In this document: piece after piece, positions 35,660 through 44,525 of the stretch
How the letters are laid out: the number at the start of each line of letters is the position of its first letter
Position numbering within the stretch: the first letter of the stretch is position 1
DNA from: Streptomyces sp. NRRL S-37
GTDB taxonomy: Bacteria > Actinomycetota > Actinomycetes > Streptomycetales > Streptomycetaceae
DNA: 60,607 nucleotides
Assembly (NCBI RefSeq): GCF_000721605.1
Contig: NZ_JOIZ01000028.1
Coordinates: 1-60,607 of the forward strand
Direction of reading: 5' to 3'
Translations under genes and position numbers: made by a program
Notes under the pieces: model-generated
The model's input: the letters and a program-made list of their open reading frames with translations, nothing else
Databases searched by the model: none
What the model was told of the DNA's origin: nothing

Positions 35660-36110
35660 TCAAGGGGCTTGCCACAGCAGGCGGGTGACGTGGTAGTTGC
35701 CGTGGTCGGCGCGTGGGTGGGAGGCGGTGTGCCATCTGGCACGGGGCGACCGGCTGGCTATGACGCGTCACACGGGCGCCGCGCAGTGATGCGCCACTAT
35801 CGCCCTCCTGTGTGTAGGTGACCAGTCGTCGGTAGCCGAGGACCTTCGCCGCCCGTCACGCCACGCCGTACGGAAGGGAGTTGGCGTTGCGGGTGCCGTC
35901 GCTGGCGGTCTGGGTGACTTCGAGAGTGGCGCCGTCGTCCAGGTGACGGGCAAGCGGTCGGTCGACGATGGCCACGGCACGCAGGATGCCGGTCTCGTCG
36001 GCGGCTCTGACGGCGAAGATCTGTCCTGCGGGCGGCGGGTGGTGGCGGTGCCAGGTCCACGAAGTTCGCCCCACGGGAGCGGACCGGCACCAGGTGCAGC
36101 TGATTGTTGC
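35660..36110 (-). pseudogene. XF1762-like gene remnant
   Basis: Fragments of one protein lie in different frames. LHLVPVRSRGANFVD is followed, after a frameshift, by WHRHHPPPAGQIFAVRAADE, then GILRAVAIVDRPLARHLDD, TLEVTQTASDGTRNANSLPY and GVA. A TGA at 35,856-35,858 stands where the family has Trp (GAAWRAA), then RAAKVLGYRRLVTYTQEGDS continues, and after another shift the tail DHGNYHVTRLLWQAP stops at 35,660. I know this family as XF1762, an acetyltransferase-like group common in Streptomyces mobile DNA. With two Trp-to-stop changes and two shifts, it is dead. Confidence 0.65.
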
Positions 36111-37901
36111 TTACGCGGCCTTCCCGAAGTCGGACTGTGTCGGCGCGTGCTTCGCGACGGCGCGTGCGGTGATCGCCTTCGAGGCGCGTGCGGACGCCGC
36201 GGACAACTCTGCCGATCCTGGCTCCCGGTACCAGGGCCGCAGGTCGAGCATGGCGGCGCGCATGCCGGTGGCGAAGCACAGCGCGGTGCCCTTGGGCAGG
36301 GCACGGATCGCGTCGGCCGGCAGGATCCGCTCTTGCCGCATGCTGACCGAGGTCGACTTCCCGGACTCCGAGTGCGACGTGGACGTGGTCTCTACGTCGT
36401 GGTCGCCGATCAGGCGGGAGAGCTTGTCCGCGAAGTCGGGGTCGTCGATGCCGGAGCCGATGACCTTGACGGTCGCGGCGGACCACATGGCGTCCATGCC
36501 CGCGTCCCCCCAGACCTTCTGGCCCTGGCGGTAGGACTGAAGGATCGTGATCGGGATGATCCCGCGGGAGCCGAGGTGGGAGTACAGGTCCGGCAAGTCG
36601 CTGATCTTGCACACGTTGGCGGCCTCGTCCAGGATCGCCAGCATGGGCGGGTCGAGGCGTCCGCCGGCGCGTTCGGCCTGTGCGGTCGCGGCCCGCATGA
36701 CCGAGTCCGCGCATGCGGCGATCAGCGCCGAGGCTCCGCCTCCGCCGTCCTTGCTGAGCAGGAACAGTGTGTCGGTGGAGGTGACGAACTGCTCCGGTCG
36801 GAACTCAGGGACGTCCTTCTGCGGGGTCACCCAGGCCGCGATCTCGGAGTTCAGCAGGGCGGCGGCGTACTGGCGGGCGGTCTCGTAGATGCCGTCGCGG
36901 GTCTCCGGTGGCCCCTCGACGGTGCCCTTGAGCTGGGCAGCGACGGCGGCGAAGTCGTGGTCGCGCAGGACGTCGAGCGGGGTGCGGTCGGCGGGGAAGG
37001 CGAGCCACTGCATGATGTCGGTGATCGGCCGCTCGTCGAGCGCTGCGGCCAACAGCAGCTGGGAGAGGATGTTGCTGCCGGCCTTGGACCAGAAGTCGCC
37101 CTGCTGGGAGGCGTCCACCGAAGCGGCGAGGAAGTGTCCGGCCAGCCGGTTCGCCCCGTCCAGCGTTCTGGCGCCGGCCAGAGGGTTCCACCACATCTCG
37201 CGGTCAGCGTGCGCGATCTGCTGCGGGTCCATGGTCCACACCGTCCCCGCCCGGGCCCTGGCTTCGTAGGCAGTGGTGAAGGCATCACCGGCGGCCTTGT
37301 TCGACGTCAACAGGACCGGACCGGGCGCGCCGAGCATGGACGGGATGGCCAGCGAGGTCGTCTTGCCCGAGCGGGGCGCCATGATCGCGACCGCGACGTC
37401 CTCGAACCCCATCCTCACCTCGTGGCGGCTGCCCTGCAGGTTGCCGAGAAGGATGCCGGTTTCCTTCGCATCGATGTGCTTGGCATCCTTCAGGTTCGGC
37501 CGCAGCGAGCGGGCCTTGTCGGTAATCGCCTTGGCCATCAGGGGCTCGATGTCCCTGGCCTTGGCCATGTCGGTGATCTTCTTGCGGCCACCACCCTGGC
37601 TCTTGCGCCGGGCCCACACCAGACCGATCATCGCGGCGAGGGCCAGGAGCAGGATGACGGGCACGATGCGGGCGCCGAAGAGCAGGGATGTTTCTCCCAC
37701 AGTGGGCCAGACTTGCTCGGGGTGGAGCAGGGCGGCGGTGGGCTGGTGGGGCGCCCAGCGGGCTCCGGTGAGGTAGGCGGTGATGTTGCCGGACAGCCAG
37801 GCGAGGTGGGACAGGGGGACGACGACAGCGAGCACACCGAGCAAGAAGCGCAGGACGAGGTCGTACCCGTCGGTGTTGCTGTTGGAGGAGGAAGGGGGCA
37901 A
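36111..37901 (-). CDS. TraG/VirD4-type coupling ATPase
   Basis: A 596-residue membrane ATPase. There are two N-terminal membrane helices (FLLGVLAVVVPLSHLAWL near 20-37; IVPVILLLALAAMIGLVW near 80-97). Walker A IMAPRSGKTTSLAIPSM is near residue 180, Walker B MLAILDEAANV near 425, and a TraM-recognition-like C-terminal half has SHLGSRGIIPITILQSYRQG. Coupling proteins link a DNA substrate to the conjugation channel and energise transfer, so this is the best evidence that the train is a conjugative module. Most of the usual mating-pair proteins are not evident in the window. Confidence 0.88.
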   Translation of the reverse strand: MPPSSSNSNTDGYDLVLRFLLGVLAVVVPLSHLAWLSGNITAYLTGARWAPHQPTAALLHPEQVWPTVGETSLLFGARIVPVILLLALAAMIGLVWARRKSQGGGRKKITDMAKARDIEPLMAKAITDKARSLRPNLKDAKHIDAKETGILLGNLQGSRHEVRMGFEDVAVAIMAPRSGKTTSLAIPSMLGAPGPVLLTSNKAAGDAFTTAYEARARAGTVWTMDPQQIAHADREMWWNPLAGARTLDGANRLAGHFLAASVDASQQGDFWSKAGSNILSQLLLAAALDERPITDIMQWLAFPADRTPLDVLRDHDFAAVAAQLKGTVEGPPETRDGIYETARQYAAALLNSEIAAWVTPQKDVPEFRPEQFVTSTDTLFLLSKDGGGGASALIAACADSVMRAATAQAERAGGRLDPPMLAILDEAANVCKISDLPDLYSHLGSRGIIPITILQSYRQGQKVWGDAGMDAMWSAATVKVIGSGIDDPDFADKLSRLIGDHDVETTSTSHSESGKSTSVSMRQERILPADAIRALPKGTALCFATGMRAAMLDLRPWYREPGSAELSAASARASKAITARAVAKHAPTQSDFGKAA

Positions 37902-37933
37902 GGGCTAGGTGCTTCCAGGCGGAGACGGGAGGA

Positions 37934-38722
37934 TCAGCGGCGGCGGTTGTTCTTGGCTGGCGGCTGCCGGGAGGCGACCGGGCTCGTCGGTGGGCTGGCA
38001 CGGCGGGCGGCAAGGGAGCGGACGCGGTCTTCCAGTGCGGTGGCGACGCGCACAGCGAGGACGTTCGTGGACTCGCGAGTCACGATGTTCGGATCGAGTG
38101 TCGGCAGACTGCGCAAGCCGTCGATGCGCGCTATGGGGTGCGGATCGGCCAGTGCGGTGGTGAACGCGGTGATCAGACGTGGTGGTGTGTGCGCGTCGAA
38201 GCGGGCCTGCCACATCGGCCGGTCCCGGCCCAGCTTCGCGGTGACGAACCAAGGGCGCGGCTCCTGCGTGCTTCCCAAGCGCTGGACGTACACGGTGCCG
38301 TCCGGTGACACGAGGCCGTCGGCCCCGATGGCGGGCGGCGTCCAGGCGAGTTGCTGGAGCGGTTCGTACGGGTCCGACGGTGCGGTCGCTGCCGGGGCCG
38401 GGTCGGTGAGGGCGTCGGTGACGGCGGCGATCAGCTCGACCGGGGTGCGGGCGCCGAAGCTGGCGTACCAGGCGGGGCGGCCCGATTCTCGAGTGTGGGT
38501 GAGCGTCCACCACTGGCCGTTGGGATCGGGCTCCAGGCGCAGGAGGGCCTTCTGGTCTGGGCTGGAGAGCAGGACGCGCGGCATCAGGGGGTCGTGGCCG
38601 TGGCTCCAGCCGCAGGCTCGGTGCAGGGGGACGGTGATCCAGGCGGGGTTGCCCCCGCCGGCGAGGTGGCGTGGGGTGATGAAGTCGACCTCGACGGTGT
38701 CAGTTCCGGAGGGCATGGTCAC
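37934..38722 (-). CDS. DUF317 protein (two repeats)
   Basis: A 262-residue protein, GTG start overlapping the upstream stop (GTGA). It shows the two-repeat DUF317 layout. The first repeat has PRHLAGGGNPAWITVPLHR, SPDQKALLRLEP and PAWYASFGARTPVELIAA. The second has LVSPDGTVYVQRLG and PMWQARFDAHTPPRLITAF. The C-terminus is basic. It lies directly upstream of the coupling ATPase. Function unknown. Confidence 0.82.
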   Translation of the reverse strand: MTMPSGTDTVEVDFITPRHLAGGGNPAWITVPLHRACGWSHGHDPLMPRVLLSSPDQKALLRLEPDPNGQWWTLTHTRESGRPAWYASFGARTPVELIAAVTDALTDPAPAATAPSDPYEPLQQLAWTPPAIGADGLVSPDGTVYVQRLGSTQEPRPWFVTAKLGRDRPMWQARFDAHTPPRLITAFTTALADPHPIARIDGLRSLPTLDPNIVTRESTNVLAVRVATALEDRVRSLAARRASPPTSPVASRQPPAKNNRRR

Positions 38723-39285
38723 CGCCTCGTTGCGCGGTAGCCGCCGTGCCGGGGCTTCACGGGGGGAAGCTGCGGACGCTTGGGCTGGGTTGCTGCCCGA
38801 CTGGTGGCGGCCTGGATGTCGAGGATGGCGTGGCCGTGGCAGGCCCAGTCATCCAGGTAGCTCCAGCACTCGGCGTGGTGCTCGTCCAGTGCGTCGATGT
38901 ACGCCTCGGTGCCCGGCCCGGCGTCCGCGGGGAGCTGGGCGCGGGTCTGTTGCCACTGCTTGTCCAGGGCGTCGAGGCAGCGCAGCGCCTCCTCCAGGAT
39001 GGTCAGTTGCCCGGGCCAGCTGTCCCGCGCCAGGTGGGCGGGCAGGTGCTGGAGCTGGAGCCGGGCGGTGGCCAGCAGTTGACGGGTGCCGGAGCGAATG
39101 CTGGTGAACGCCGCAGCGGTGTCTGCGTCACGGACGGCGGCCCGGCGGCCGTAGGCGTCCTCGTCGAAGGGCCAGCCGTCCAGGTCCGTGTTGAACTCGG
39201 TAAAGGCGTCCCAGGACGCCAGGATCCGTTCGCTGTGGCGCACGTAGCGGTTGAGACGCCGCAGCGAGGTGCGGCGGTGGTTCAC
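38719..39285 (-). CDS. Unknown helical protein in the transfer region
   Basis: A 188-residue protein, helical throughout (LTILEEALRCLDALDKQWQQ), with a His/Trp-rich patch EHHAECWSYLDDWACHGHAI near residue 140 that might bind metal. The basic tail ends in RATRR. No known family. It overlaps the DUF317 gene downstream. Confidence 0.6.
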   Translation of the reverse strand: MNHRRTSLRRLNRYVRHSERILASWDAFTEFNTDLDGWPFDEDAYGRRAAVRDADTAAAFTSIRSGTRQLLATARLQLQHLPAHLARDSWPGQLTILEEALRCLDALDKQWQQTRAQLPADAGPGTEAYIDALDEHHAECWSYLDDWACHGHAILDIQAATSRAATQPKRPQLPPVKPRHGGYRATRR

Positions 39286-39315
39286 GGTGCGGGAGATCGG
39301 AGAAGTCCTTCCGGT

Positions 39316-40146
39316 TCAGCGGCGAGCGGCCGGGTGGACGGCGGTGGTAGGCCCCGGGGGCGTCGCGGGGGCGGCCTGCTGACGGCGCACGGCGCCGGCC
39401 TGTGCTCGGATCGCCTTCACCCGGGCGGTGTGGGCGTCGACTACCTGCTGTGGGCGCAGCGGGCTCGGCTCCTGTACGGTGCTGTAGTGGGCGGTGCGGT
39501 CGAACATGCCGCGCTGCAGCGGGCTCTGGTCGGTCAGCGCGCCCAGGAAGGCGCCGGCGAGGTGATCGGGGACGTGCTCGTCGAGATAGCCGTGCCAGAT
39601 GCGCGGGCCGGGGAACTGTGCGTCGCGGGCGTCGCGCACCTCGATATGCCAGGACGGCCGGTCATGGAACTCGCTCATCGGACGCCGTTCGATATGGCAC
39701 ATCGCGTCCGGCGAGTGCGCCGCCCCGGCCTCGTCGCGCCGCCAGCCCGCGCTGCTCACCGACTGCCAGGGGTCCGGCTGCGGCGAGGCGGGTGCGATGA
39801 GGGCGTCGGTCAGGCCAGCGAGGACCTCGGCCGGCACGAGTTCACCGAACTCGGCGTACCAGCCGCGTTCGTTGTCGCCGGGGGCGGCCCGCAGCCGCCA
39901 CCACGCGGAGGTGGCGGACTGCGGGTCGAACTGGAGGCGGTAGCGGTGATCGGGGCTGGCCATCACGATCTCGGCGCTGAGCGGGTCGGAGACCGTGGCC
40001 CATCCGGCCGCGGCCAGGCCGTGGGTGACGTGACGGGCGTCTCCCGGACCGGCGAGGTGGCGGGGGCTGGTGTCGAACGGGATCTGCCCGGCGTGCTGGT
40101 CGGCGAAGGCGTCGAGCTGGCGTTCGCTCAACGGCACCGGCTGCAC
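39316..40146 (-). CDS. DUF317 protein
   Basis: A 276-residue protein with two DUF317-type repeats: TSPRHLAGPGDARHVTHGL, ASPDHRYRLQFDP and WYAEFGELVPAEVLAGLTD; then MCHIERR, SWHIEV and WHGYLDEHVPDHLAGAFLG. The tail is Ala/Pro/Arg-rich. It overlaps the upstream gene by 19 bp. No established function. Confidence 0.8.
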   Translation of the reverse strand: MQPVPLSERQLDAFADQHAGQIPFDTSPRHLAGPGDARHVTHGLAAAGWATVSDPLSAEIVMASPDHRYRLQFDPQSATSAWWRLRAAPGDNERGWYAEFGELVPAEVLAGLTDALIAPASPQPDPWQSVSSAGWRRDEAGAAHSPDAMCHIERRPMSEFHDRPSWHIEVRDARDAQFPGPRIWHGYLDEHVPDHLAGAFLGALTDQSPLQRGMFDRTAHYSTVQEPSPLRPQQVVDAHTARVKAIRAQAGAVRRQQAAPATPPGPTTAVHPAARR

Positions 40147-40481
40147 CCCTGCCCGCTCTCGGCATCGTCGTGCAGCGCGCGCAGCTCGTCCAGGATGTAG
40201 TGGAGGGTGTGCTGGTCGGTCTGCTCCCAGGCGGCGGAGCGCAGCTCGGCGATCAGGAGGTTGACATGCGCGGTGCGCGGGATGGCCTGGTGCTCCTGCA
40301 CGGTGCGGGCGAGGGCACGCAGGGTGTCGGCGAGCTGGACGGGCAGGCCCGTGTACTCGTCGAGGAGCGGCTCGACGAGGGCGAGGGCTTCGGCGGGGTC
40401 GGGGTTCTCGCGCAGGTACTCGGTGACGTCCGACAGCGTCTCGGTCAGGGTGCGCAGAGTTTCCGGGGTGGGGGCGGGCAT
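40128..40481 (-). CDS. Small unknown helical protein
   Basis: 117 residues from an ATG at 40,481, preceded by AAGGAG at ideal distance, which decides the start over longer upstream readings. Helical and acidic (LTETLSDVTEYLREN; ALALVEPLLDEY), ending CSRCR. The composition resembles the 127-residue protein at 41,305-41,688, so the two may be distant relatives. Function unknown. Confidence 0.62.
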   Translation of the reverse strand: MPAPTPETLRTLTETLSDVTEYLRENPDPAEALALVEPLLDEYTGLPVQLADTLRALARTVQEHQAIPRTAHVNLLIAELRSAAWEQTDQHTLHYILDELRALHDDAESGQGCSRCR

Positions 40482-40507
40482 CGGGCTCCTTGAGACGGGG
40501 ATGGGGA

Positions 40508-41308
40508 TCAACGGCGGGTTCGGGCGCCGCCGGTGGGGGTGTAGGGGCGGGCGGTGGTGCGTGGCCGTGTGCTTCGGGCGCTGTTGCGGGCCCAGGTGGC
40601 GGCGCGGGCGGCTGTGATCCGGGCCTGCTGCCACGCGCCGAGTTGGGAGGGCTTGACGGAGACCGACCAGGTACGGATCTGTGCGCTGTGCGGAACGCGT
40701 CCGCGTGGGCGCATCACGGGGTCAGGGCCAGCGAGTTCGGCGGAAAAGGCTTGCACCAGGTACATCGGTGTGTCCGGCGTGAAGTAGGCCGTCCAGCCGT
40801 TGCCCTGCTTGTCCTGCGCCCCGGTCCACCACAAGGCCGAGCCGTCGGCGCCCTGGCGGTACTGCATCCACGCGGTGCCGTCGGGGCTCGTGGCCGTGTA
40901 ATCCTGGCCCTCGAAACGCGTGTGCCAGTTCTGCTCCTGCAACGGCGCCCAGATGCTGGGTGCGTGGGCGGAGCGGGGACGGGTGAGGGCGTCGGTCAGA
41001 CCGGCGACGATCTCCACCGGAGTCTGCCGACCCAGGTGCGCAGACCACTCGCCGTTCGCGCCGGCCTGGCCGTGGATGGTCCACCCGCCAGGCAGGATGT
41101 AGGGGTCGTAGGCGACGCGGACGGTGCGGTCCGGGCTCTCCATGAGCAGCGGGCCGCCCGTCTTGGACTTGTCCCGCCAGCCCGAGGCGCGCAGGAACTC
41201 CGAGACGTGCCGGACGTCACCGCCGCCGGCCAGGGCACGGGGCTGGACGAGGTAGTGCTGCTCGGCCTGCTCGCCCGGCCCCCAGCCCTGCCACTGCCTC
41301 TTCTTCAC
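40508..41308 (-). CDS. DUF317 protein
   Basis: A 266-residue protein; the GTG at 41,308 overlaps the upstream stop by 4 bp. Repeat 1 has PRALAGGGDVRHVSEFL, ESPDRTVRVAYDP and WSAHLGRQTPVEIVAGLTD. Repeat 2 has ATSPDGTAWMQYRQG and WTAYFTPDTPMYLVQAFSA. The tail is basic. It is a paralogue of the other DUF317 proteins in this train. Confidence 0.82.
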   Translation of the reverse strand: MKKRQWQGWGPGEQAEQHYLVQPRALAGGGDVRHVSEFLRASGWRDKSKTGGPLLMESPDRTVRVAYDPYILPGGWTIHGQAGANGEWSAHLGRQTPVEIVAGLTDALTRPRSAHAPSIWAPLQEQNWHTRFEGQDYTATSPDGTAWMQYRQGADGSALWWTGAQDKQGNGWTAYFTPDTPMYLVQAFSAELAGPDPVMRPRGRVPHSAQIRTWSVSVKPSQLGAWQQARITAARAATWARNSARSTRPRTTARPYTPTGGARTRR

Positions 41309-41688
41309 CGGCGCCGCCGTACGACGAGCGGGGCGGGAGCCGGAGGCTTCGCCGCGCTGGTGGCCGGTCGGGTGCCGAGGTACTGGAGGAGGTCCTGGTG
41401 TTCGTCCAGGTCCAGGCTGATGTCGTGCAGTTCGTTGGCGGCACGGCCCAAGGCGAGCCACACCTCCGCTGGCAGGGCGCCTCGTTCCGCCTCGCTCTTG
41501 GCGAAGTGGCTGCCGGTGATGACGAGGTGAGTGACACCGCCGAGGACACCCTTGTCCGGGTCGAGGACGCGGGCGATGACCTGCGCGGCCTGAGGCGGGG
41601 GAAGCTGCGAGAGGTGATCGGCGAGCTGGCCGAGCTGGCGGGTGATCTCGTCGGCCAGTCTCACCGGGTAGGGGGCGGGGTGGGACAT
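41305..41688 (-). CDS. Small unknown helical protein
   Basis: 127 residues; the ATG at 41,688 follows GGAGGAG. Helical (LADEITRQLGQLADHLSQL; ELHDISLDLDEHQDLLQYL) with a Pro/Arg-rich tail. No known family. It is coupled to the DUF317 gene that follows. Confidence 0.62.
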   Translation of the reverse strand: MSHPAPYPVRLADEITRQLGQLADHLSQLPPPQAAQVIARVLDPDKGVLGGVTHLVITGSHFAKSEAERGALPAEVWLALGRAANELHDISLDLDEHQDLLQYLGTRPATSAAKPPAPAPLVVRRRR

Positions 41689-41710
41689 GCTCCTCCGGGT
41701 CCGTGGACGG

Positions 41711-41929
41711 TCAGTGGTGGTGGCGCTGCCCGACGCGCTGTGTCTCGGTGAGGATGGCCTCCGGGCGGGCACCGGCCAGCGGAGCGGCGCGGTCGGGGCC
41801 GGTCGGAATGCAGGCGCGCAGATAGCGGCGAAACAGGGCCGTGGCGAGGCGGGGCTTGAGCCGATGGCTGATCGGTGGCGGTGTGCGGGGTGCTACGGCA
41901 TTCCTCCGGCGGGTCGGGAACGAAGGCAT
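41711..41929 (-). CDS. Doubtful small basic frame
   Basis: A 72-residue Arg/Pro-rich frame filling the gap between two better genes on the same strand. There is no clear ribosome binding site and the composition is partly shadow-like. Kept only because the train rarely leaves 270-bp gaps. Confidence 0.25.
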   Translation of the reverse strand: MPSFPTRRRNAVAPRTPPPISHRLKPRLATALFRRYLRACIPTGPDRAAPLAGARPEAILTETQRVGQRHHH

Positions 41930-41959
41930 GTGGGTGGTACCGCGGCTGCTGGGCGAGGT

Positions 41960-42364
41960 TCACAGGGCGCGGCGGGAGGGCGCAGGGGGCGGCGCGGGAA
42001 CGGGTGTCAGGTGCTGCGGCGCGGCCTTGGGCTTGTTGGTCAGGACTTCGTGCGCGGCCTGCTGGTAGAGGGCCTCGTCAAAGACCTCGGGGTCGCAGTT
42101 GACCGTGTATCCGGCCAGGAGCAGGGCGGGGATGGCGCGGTTCGCCAGGCGTTTCTGCTCGTCGGCACTGAGGTGGTCGGGCACGGTGTGCCAGATGTAG
42201 AGCGGTGCGTCCGTGGGGTATTCGTGGCGTTCGAGGCCGAGTTGTTCCAGCAGGTCGTGAAGGCCGGCGGGGGCGCCGGTGGAGGTGTCGGCGTGGATGG
42301 TGGTCGTCAGGGCCTTGATGTAGATCTCGACGTCTGTGCCGTACTCGTCGGCCAGATTGGCCAT
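41960..42364 (-). CDS. Unknown protein with the recurring GF/GY module
   Basis: A 134-residue protein; GGAGAG precedes the ATG. The N-terminal part has LADEYGTDVEIYIKALTTT. The core, LHDLLEQLGLERHEYP, then LYIWHTVPDHLSADEQKRLA and IPALLLAGYTVNCDPEVF, is one copy of a module that recurs in at least eight genes of this train. The tail is Ala/Pro-rich. Function unknown. Confidence 0.65.
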   Translation of the reverse strand: MANLADEYGTDVEIYIKALTTTIHADTSTGAPAGLHDLLEQLGLERHEYPTDAPLYIWHTVPDHLSADEQKRLANRAIPALLLAGYTVNCDPEVFDEALYQQAAHEVLTNKPKAAPQHLTPVPAPPPAPSRRAL

Positions 42365-42380
42365 ACGTTTCTCTCCGGGG

Positions 42381-43027
42381 TCAGCGGCGGCGGGATACCG
42401 GGGACTGTGCGCGGCCCGGTGCCGGTGCGGTGGTCGGCGGCTGCGTCGGGCGGGCGGCGTGGTTGCGGGCGTGCAGGATGACGCGGGCGGCTTCGCTCAG
42501 GGAGTTGGCGGTGCTGCCGAGCCGTGCGATGGGCTTGGGTTCCTCGCTGGGCGCGGCGCCTTGGAGATCACTGGAGGCGATCCAGGATCGGACGATCACT
42601 TCTCTGGTCAGGGGCAGCAGCCCGTGCACGGGCGCAGCGACCTCGGTCAGGACCTCGGCCACCGCGCTGCTGGTCTCGGCGGCCGAGGCCCGCTCGGCGA
42701 GTTGGGTGAGGTAGCGCAGGGCTGCGTCACGGTCGCCGTCGGGGGTGGCCAGCATGTTCAGGGTGGGGTCGAGGTGGACGTTGTGTCCGGCGGCGAGCAG
42801 GGCGTGCGAGGCGGTGGTCGCCTTCAGGCGCTGCTGCTCGATTGGCAGGCCGTGCGGAAGACGGTGGTAGTCCCCGCGAGCCCAGGAGCGGTGACGAAGC
42901 CACCCGCCCGCTGGAGGATGTCCGCTGCCTGCTCGGTGCCGCCGATGGCCACGACCAGGCCGGTGCGGGGGTCCTTGGTGATGGTGACGTACTCCAGGAC
43001 CCAGAAGTCGGGTTCCGTCTGGTTCAT
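42381..43027 (-). pseudogene. Module-family gene with a one-base frameshift
   Basis: The ATG at 43,027 (ATGA overlap) starts MNQTEPDFWVLEYVTITKDP, then GLVVAIGGTEQAADILQRAG and GFVTAPG. The family continuation YHRLPHGLPIEQQRLKATTA, AGHNVHLDPTLNML and LAERASAAETSSAVAEVLTE is in the frame one base back. One extra G in the four-G run near 42,865 would join them into a protein of about 215 residues. It is a paralogue of the gene at 43,809-44,525. Either a fresh mutation or an assembly error. Confidence 0.68.
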
Positions 43028-43782
43028 CGAGCCCTGGAGGTCGGCGTGCGGCTGCTGGCCGGTACCGGCGGCTTGGATGCCGGGGCGGAGGTGGGCGCGT
43101 GACGTCCGGCGGGGTGCTGGAGGGCGGTGCCGATACCGAGCGCGTCGAGCTGCGGGCCGATCTCGCGCAGCGCGCGGGCCTGAGCCTGGGTGTCGTCGCC
43201 CCCCAGGCGGTATATGCCGCTGTGCGGGTCCTGGACGAAGCCGTGGGCGACGAGGATGGTGCCGGCCCGGTCGTCGGCGGGGGCGGTGGCGACGCTGCCG
43301 TCTGGCTGCCAGGTCAGGACGACCCGGTCCGGCTGGGAGGGCTGGATACCGCCCAGGGCGTTGTGCCGGACCTGGGCGAGTGCACGGTCGTAGCGGGCGA
43401 GGAGATCGCCGGCGACCTGCTCGGCACTCAGGAAGGGGTCGTCCGCCAGAGCGATGCCGTTGGGCTCGGGAACGGCCCGGTACGCCTCGTCGGGCAGGGC
43501 GCGAGGGGCGATGGCGGCCAGGAGGAAGCCGTCGCGTTCGTCGTGCCGGTCGATCAGAATGAGCTGGGCGCCGTCAGGGCGGCTGAGGACGGCTGCCTGC
43601 TGCAGGGGGTGTTCGGCGAGCGAGGCGGCTACCAGGTCCAGGTCCCAGATGTGGTCGGTGAGTTCGGCAAGGTCGTCCTTGTCGTCGGCCGTCAGATGTG
43701 AGCTGACCCAGGTGTCGGGGAGTTCGCCGGCGAGGACGTCGGCGTAGGAGGCGAGGCGCTCGGAGGTGTCGTGGTCGTGCAT
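43024..43782 (-). CDS. Unknown protein, relative of the 56.0-kb gene
   Basis: A 252-residue protein; AAGGA precedes the ATG at 43,782. The N-terminal part (SYADVLAGELPDTWVSSHLT, then DHIWDLDLVAASLAEHPLQQ) and central LIDRHDERDGFLLAAIAP match, in order, the features of the 257-residue protein at 56,033-56,806. Near the C-terminus is the recurring module, ILVAHGFVQDPHSGIYRLGG then LREIGPQLDALGIGTALQH. Function unknown; the family seems confined to such trains. Confidence 0.68.
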   Translation of the reverse strand: MHDHDTSERLASYADVLAGELPDTWVSSHLTADDKDDLAELTDHIWDLDLVAASLAEHPLQQAAVLSRPDGAQLILIDRHDERDGFLLAAIAPRALPDEAYRAVPEPNGIALADDPFLSAEQVAGDLLARYDRALAQVRHNALGGIQPSQPDRVVLTWQPDGSVATAPADDRAGTILVAHGFVQDPHSGIYRLGGDDTQAQARALREIGPQLDALGIGTALQHPAGRHAPTSAPASKPPVPASSRTPTSRAR

Positions 43783-43808
43783 GGTGTCCTTGGGGCAGTT
43801 GCAGGGGC

Positions 43809-44525
43809 TCAGCGGCGCAGGCGGCTGGCACCGACGGGCGGCGGTGCCGGGGCCGGCAGTGCACGCAGCGGGGGTGTGCAGGCGCACACCGCGGAGCGTT
43901 CGGGCTCGTGGTCGGGAACCTGCTCGGCGCAGGCGCGGCGGCCGGGGTGAGGGGCGTGCCGGTCGGCCAGCCGTTCGCGGGTGTGCGCGAGGTCGGAGTG
44001 GATGACGCGGACGTATTCGTCGGCGAGGTAGCGCAGGCGCCGTGCGGTGTACGGATCGCTCGCGTCGCCGAGGCCGGCGACGAACTCCGCCAGGGCGCCG
44101 AGGGTTTCCTCGAACCCGGCGAGGATGCCGTCGTGGGGCGCGGTGAGTTCGGTGAGGATGCCGGCTGCCTCGGCGGTGTCGGTGGCCTCGCGGAGGCGTT
44201 CAGCGAGGTGGGAGACCGAGGCGCCGAGCGTGGGATAGGCCGCGGGGCGGGCTTCGGTGTCGAAAGGCTCGTCGCAGTCGACGTGGTACCCGACGGTCCG
44301 CAGGCGCCCTACGGCATCGGTGGCGAGACGGGACTCGTCGTCCTCGGAGAGGCCGGCGGGGGCGCGGTGGTAGGTCTCGTGGAGGCGAACGACAGCGACG
44401 AAACCCGCTCGTTGGAGAATGCTGTGTGCCTCAAGGTCGCCGCCGAGGGCGAGGAGTTCGTCAGAGTGCGGGTCACGGCGGATGTCCAGGAAGCGGTCGG
44501 TGGTGCGGGCAAGGAGACGTTTCTC
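43809..44525 (-). CDS. Module-family protein with no visible start codon
   Basis: The frame is open from the codon after the TAG of the relaxase-like gene to a TGA at 43,809: FLDIRRDPHSDELLALGG, SILQRAGFVAVV, then ETYHRAPAGLSEDDESRLAT, RTVGYHVDCDEPFD and LREATDTAEAAGILTEL. It is clearly a paralogue of 42,381-43,027. No ATG/GTG/TTG lies between the TAG and the conserved part, although TAGGAG could act as ribosome binding site. The start may be CTG, lost to a base error, or reached by readthrough. The C-terminus is Cys/Pro-rich. Confidence 0.6.
   Translation of the reverse strand, partial: EKRLLARTTDRFLDIRRDPHSDELLALGGDLEAHSILQRAGFVAVVRLHETYHRAPAGLSEDDESRLATDAVGRLRTVGYHVDCDEPFDTEARPAAYPTLGASVSHLAERLREATDTAEAAGILTELTAPHDGILAGFEETLGALAEFVAGLGDASDPYTARRLRYLADEYVRVIHSDLAHTRERLADRHAPHPGRRACAEQVPDHEPERSAVCACTPPLRALPAPAPPPVGASRLRR

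Noticed and set aside
35943..39107. 1054-codon plus-strand frame opposite the coupling ATPase
   Set aside because: Shadow; the minus strand has Walker motifs and membrane helices in the right order.
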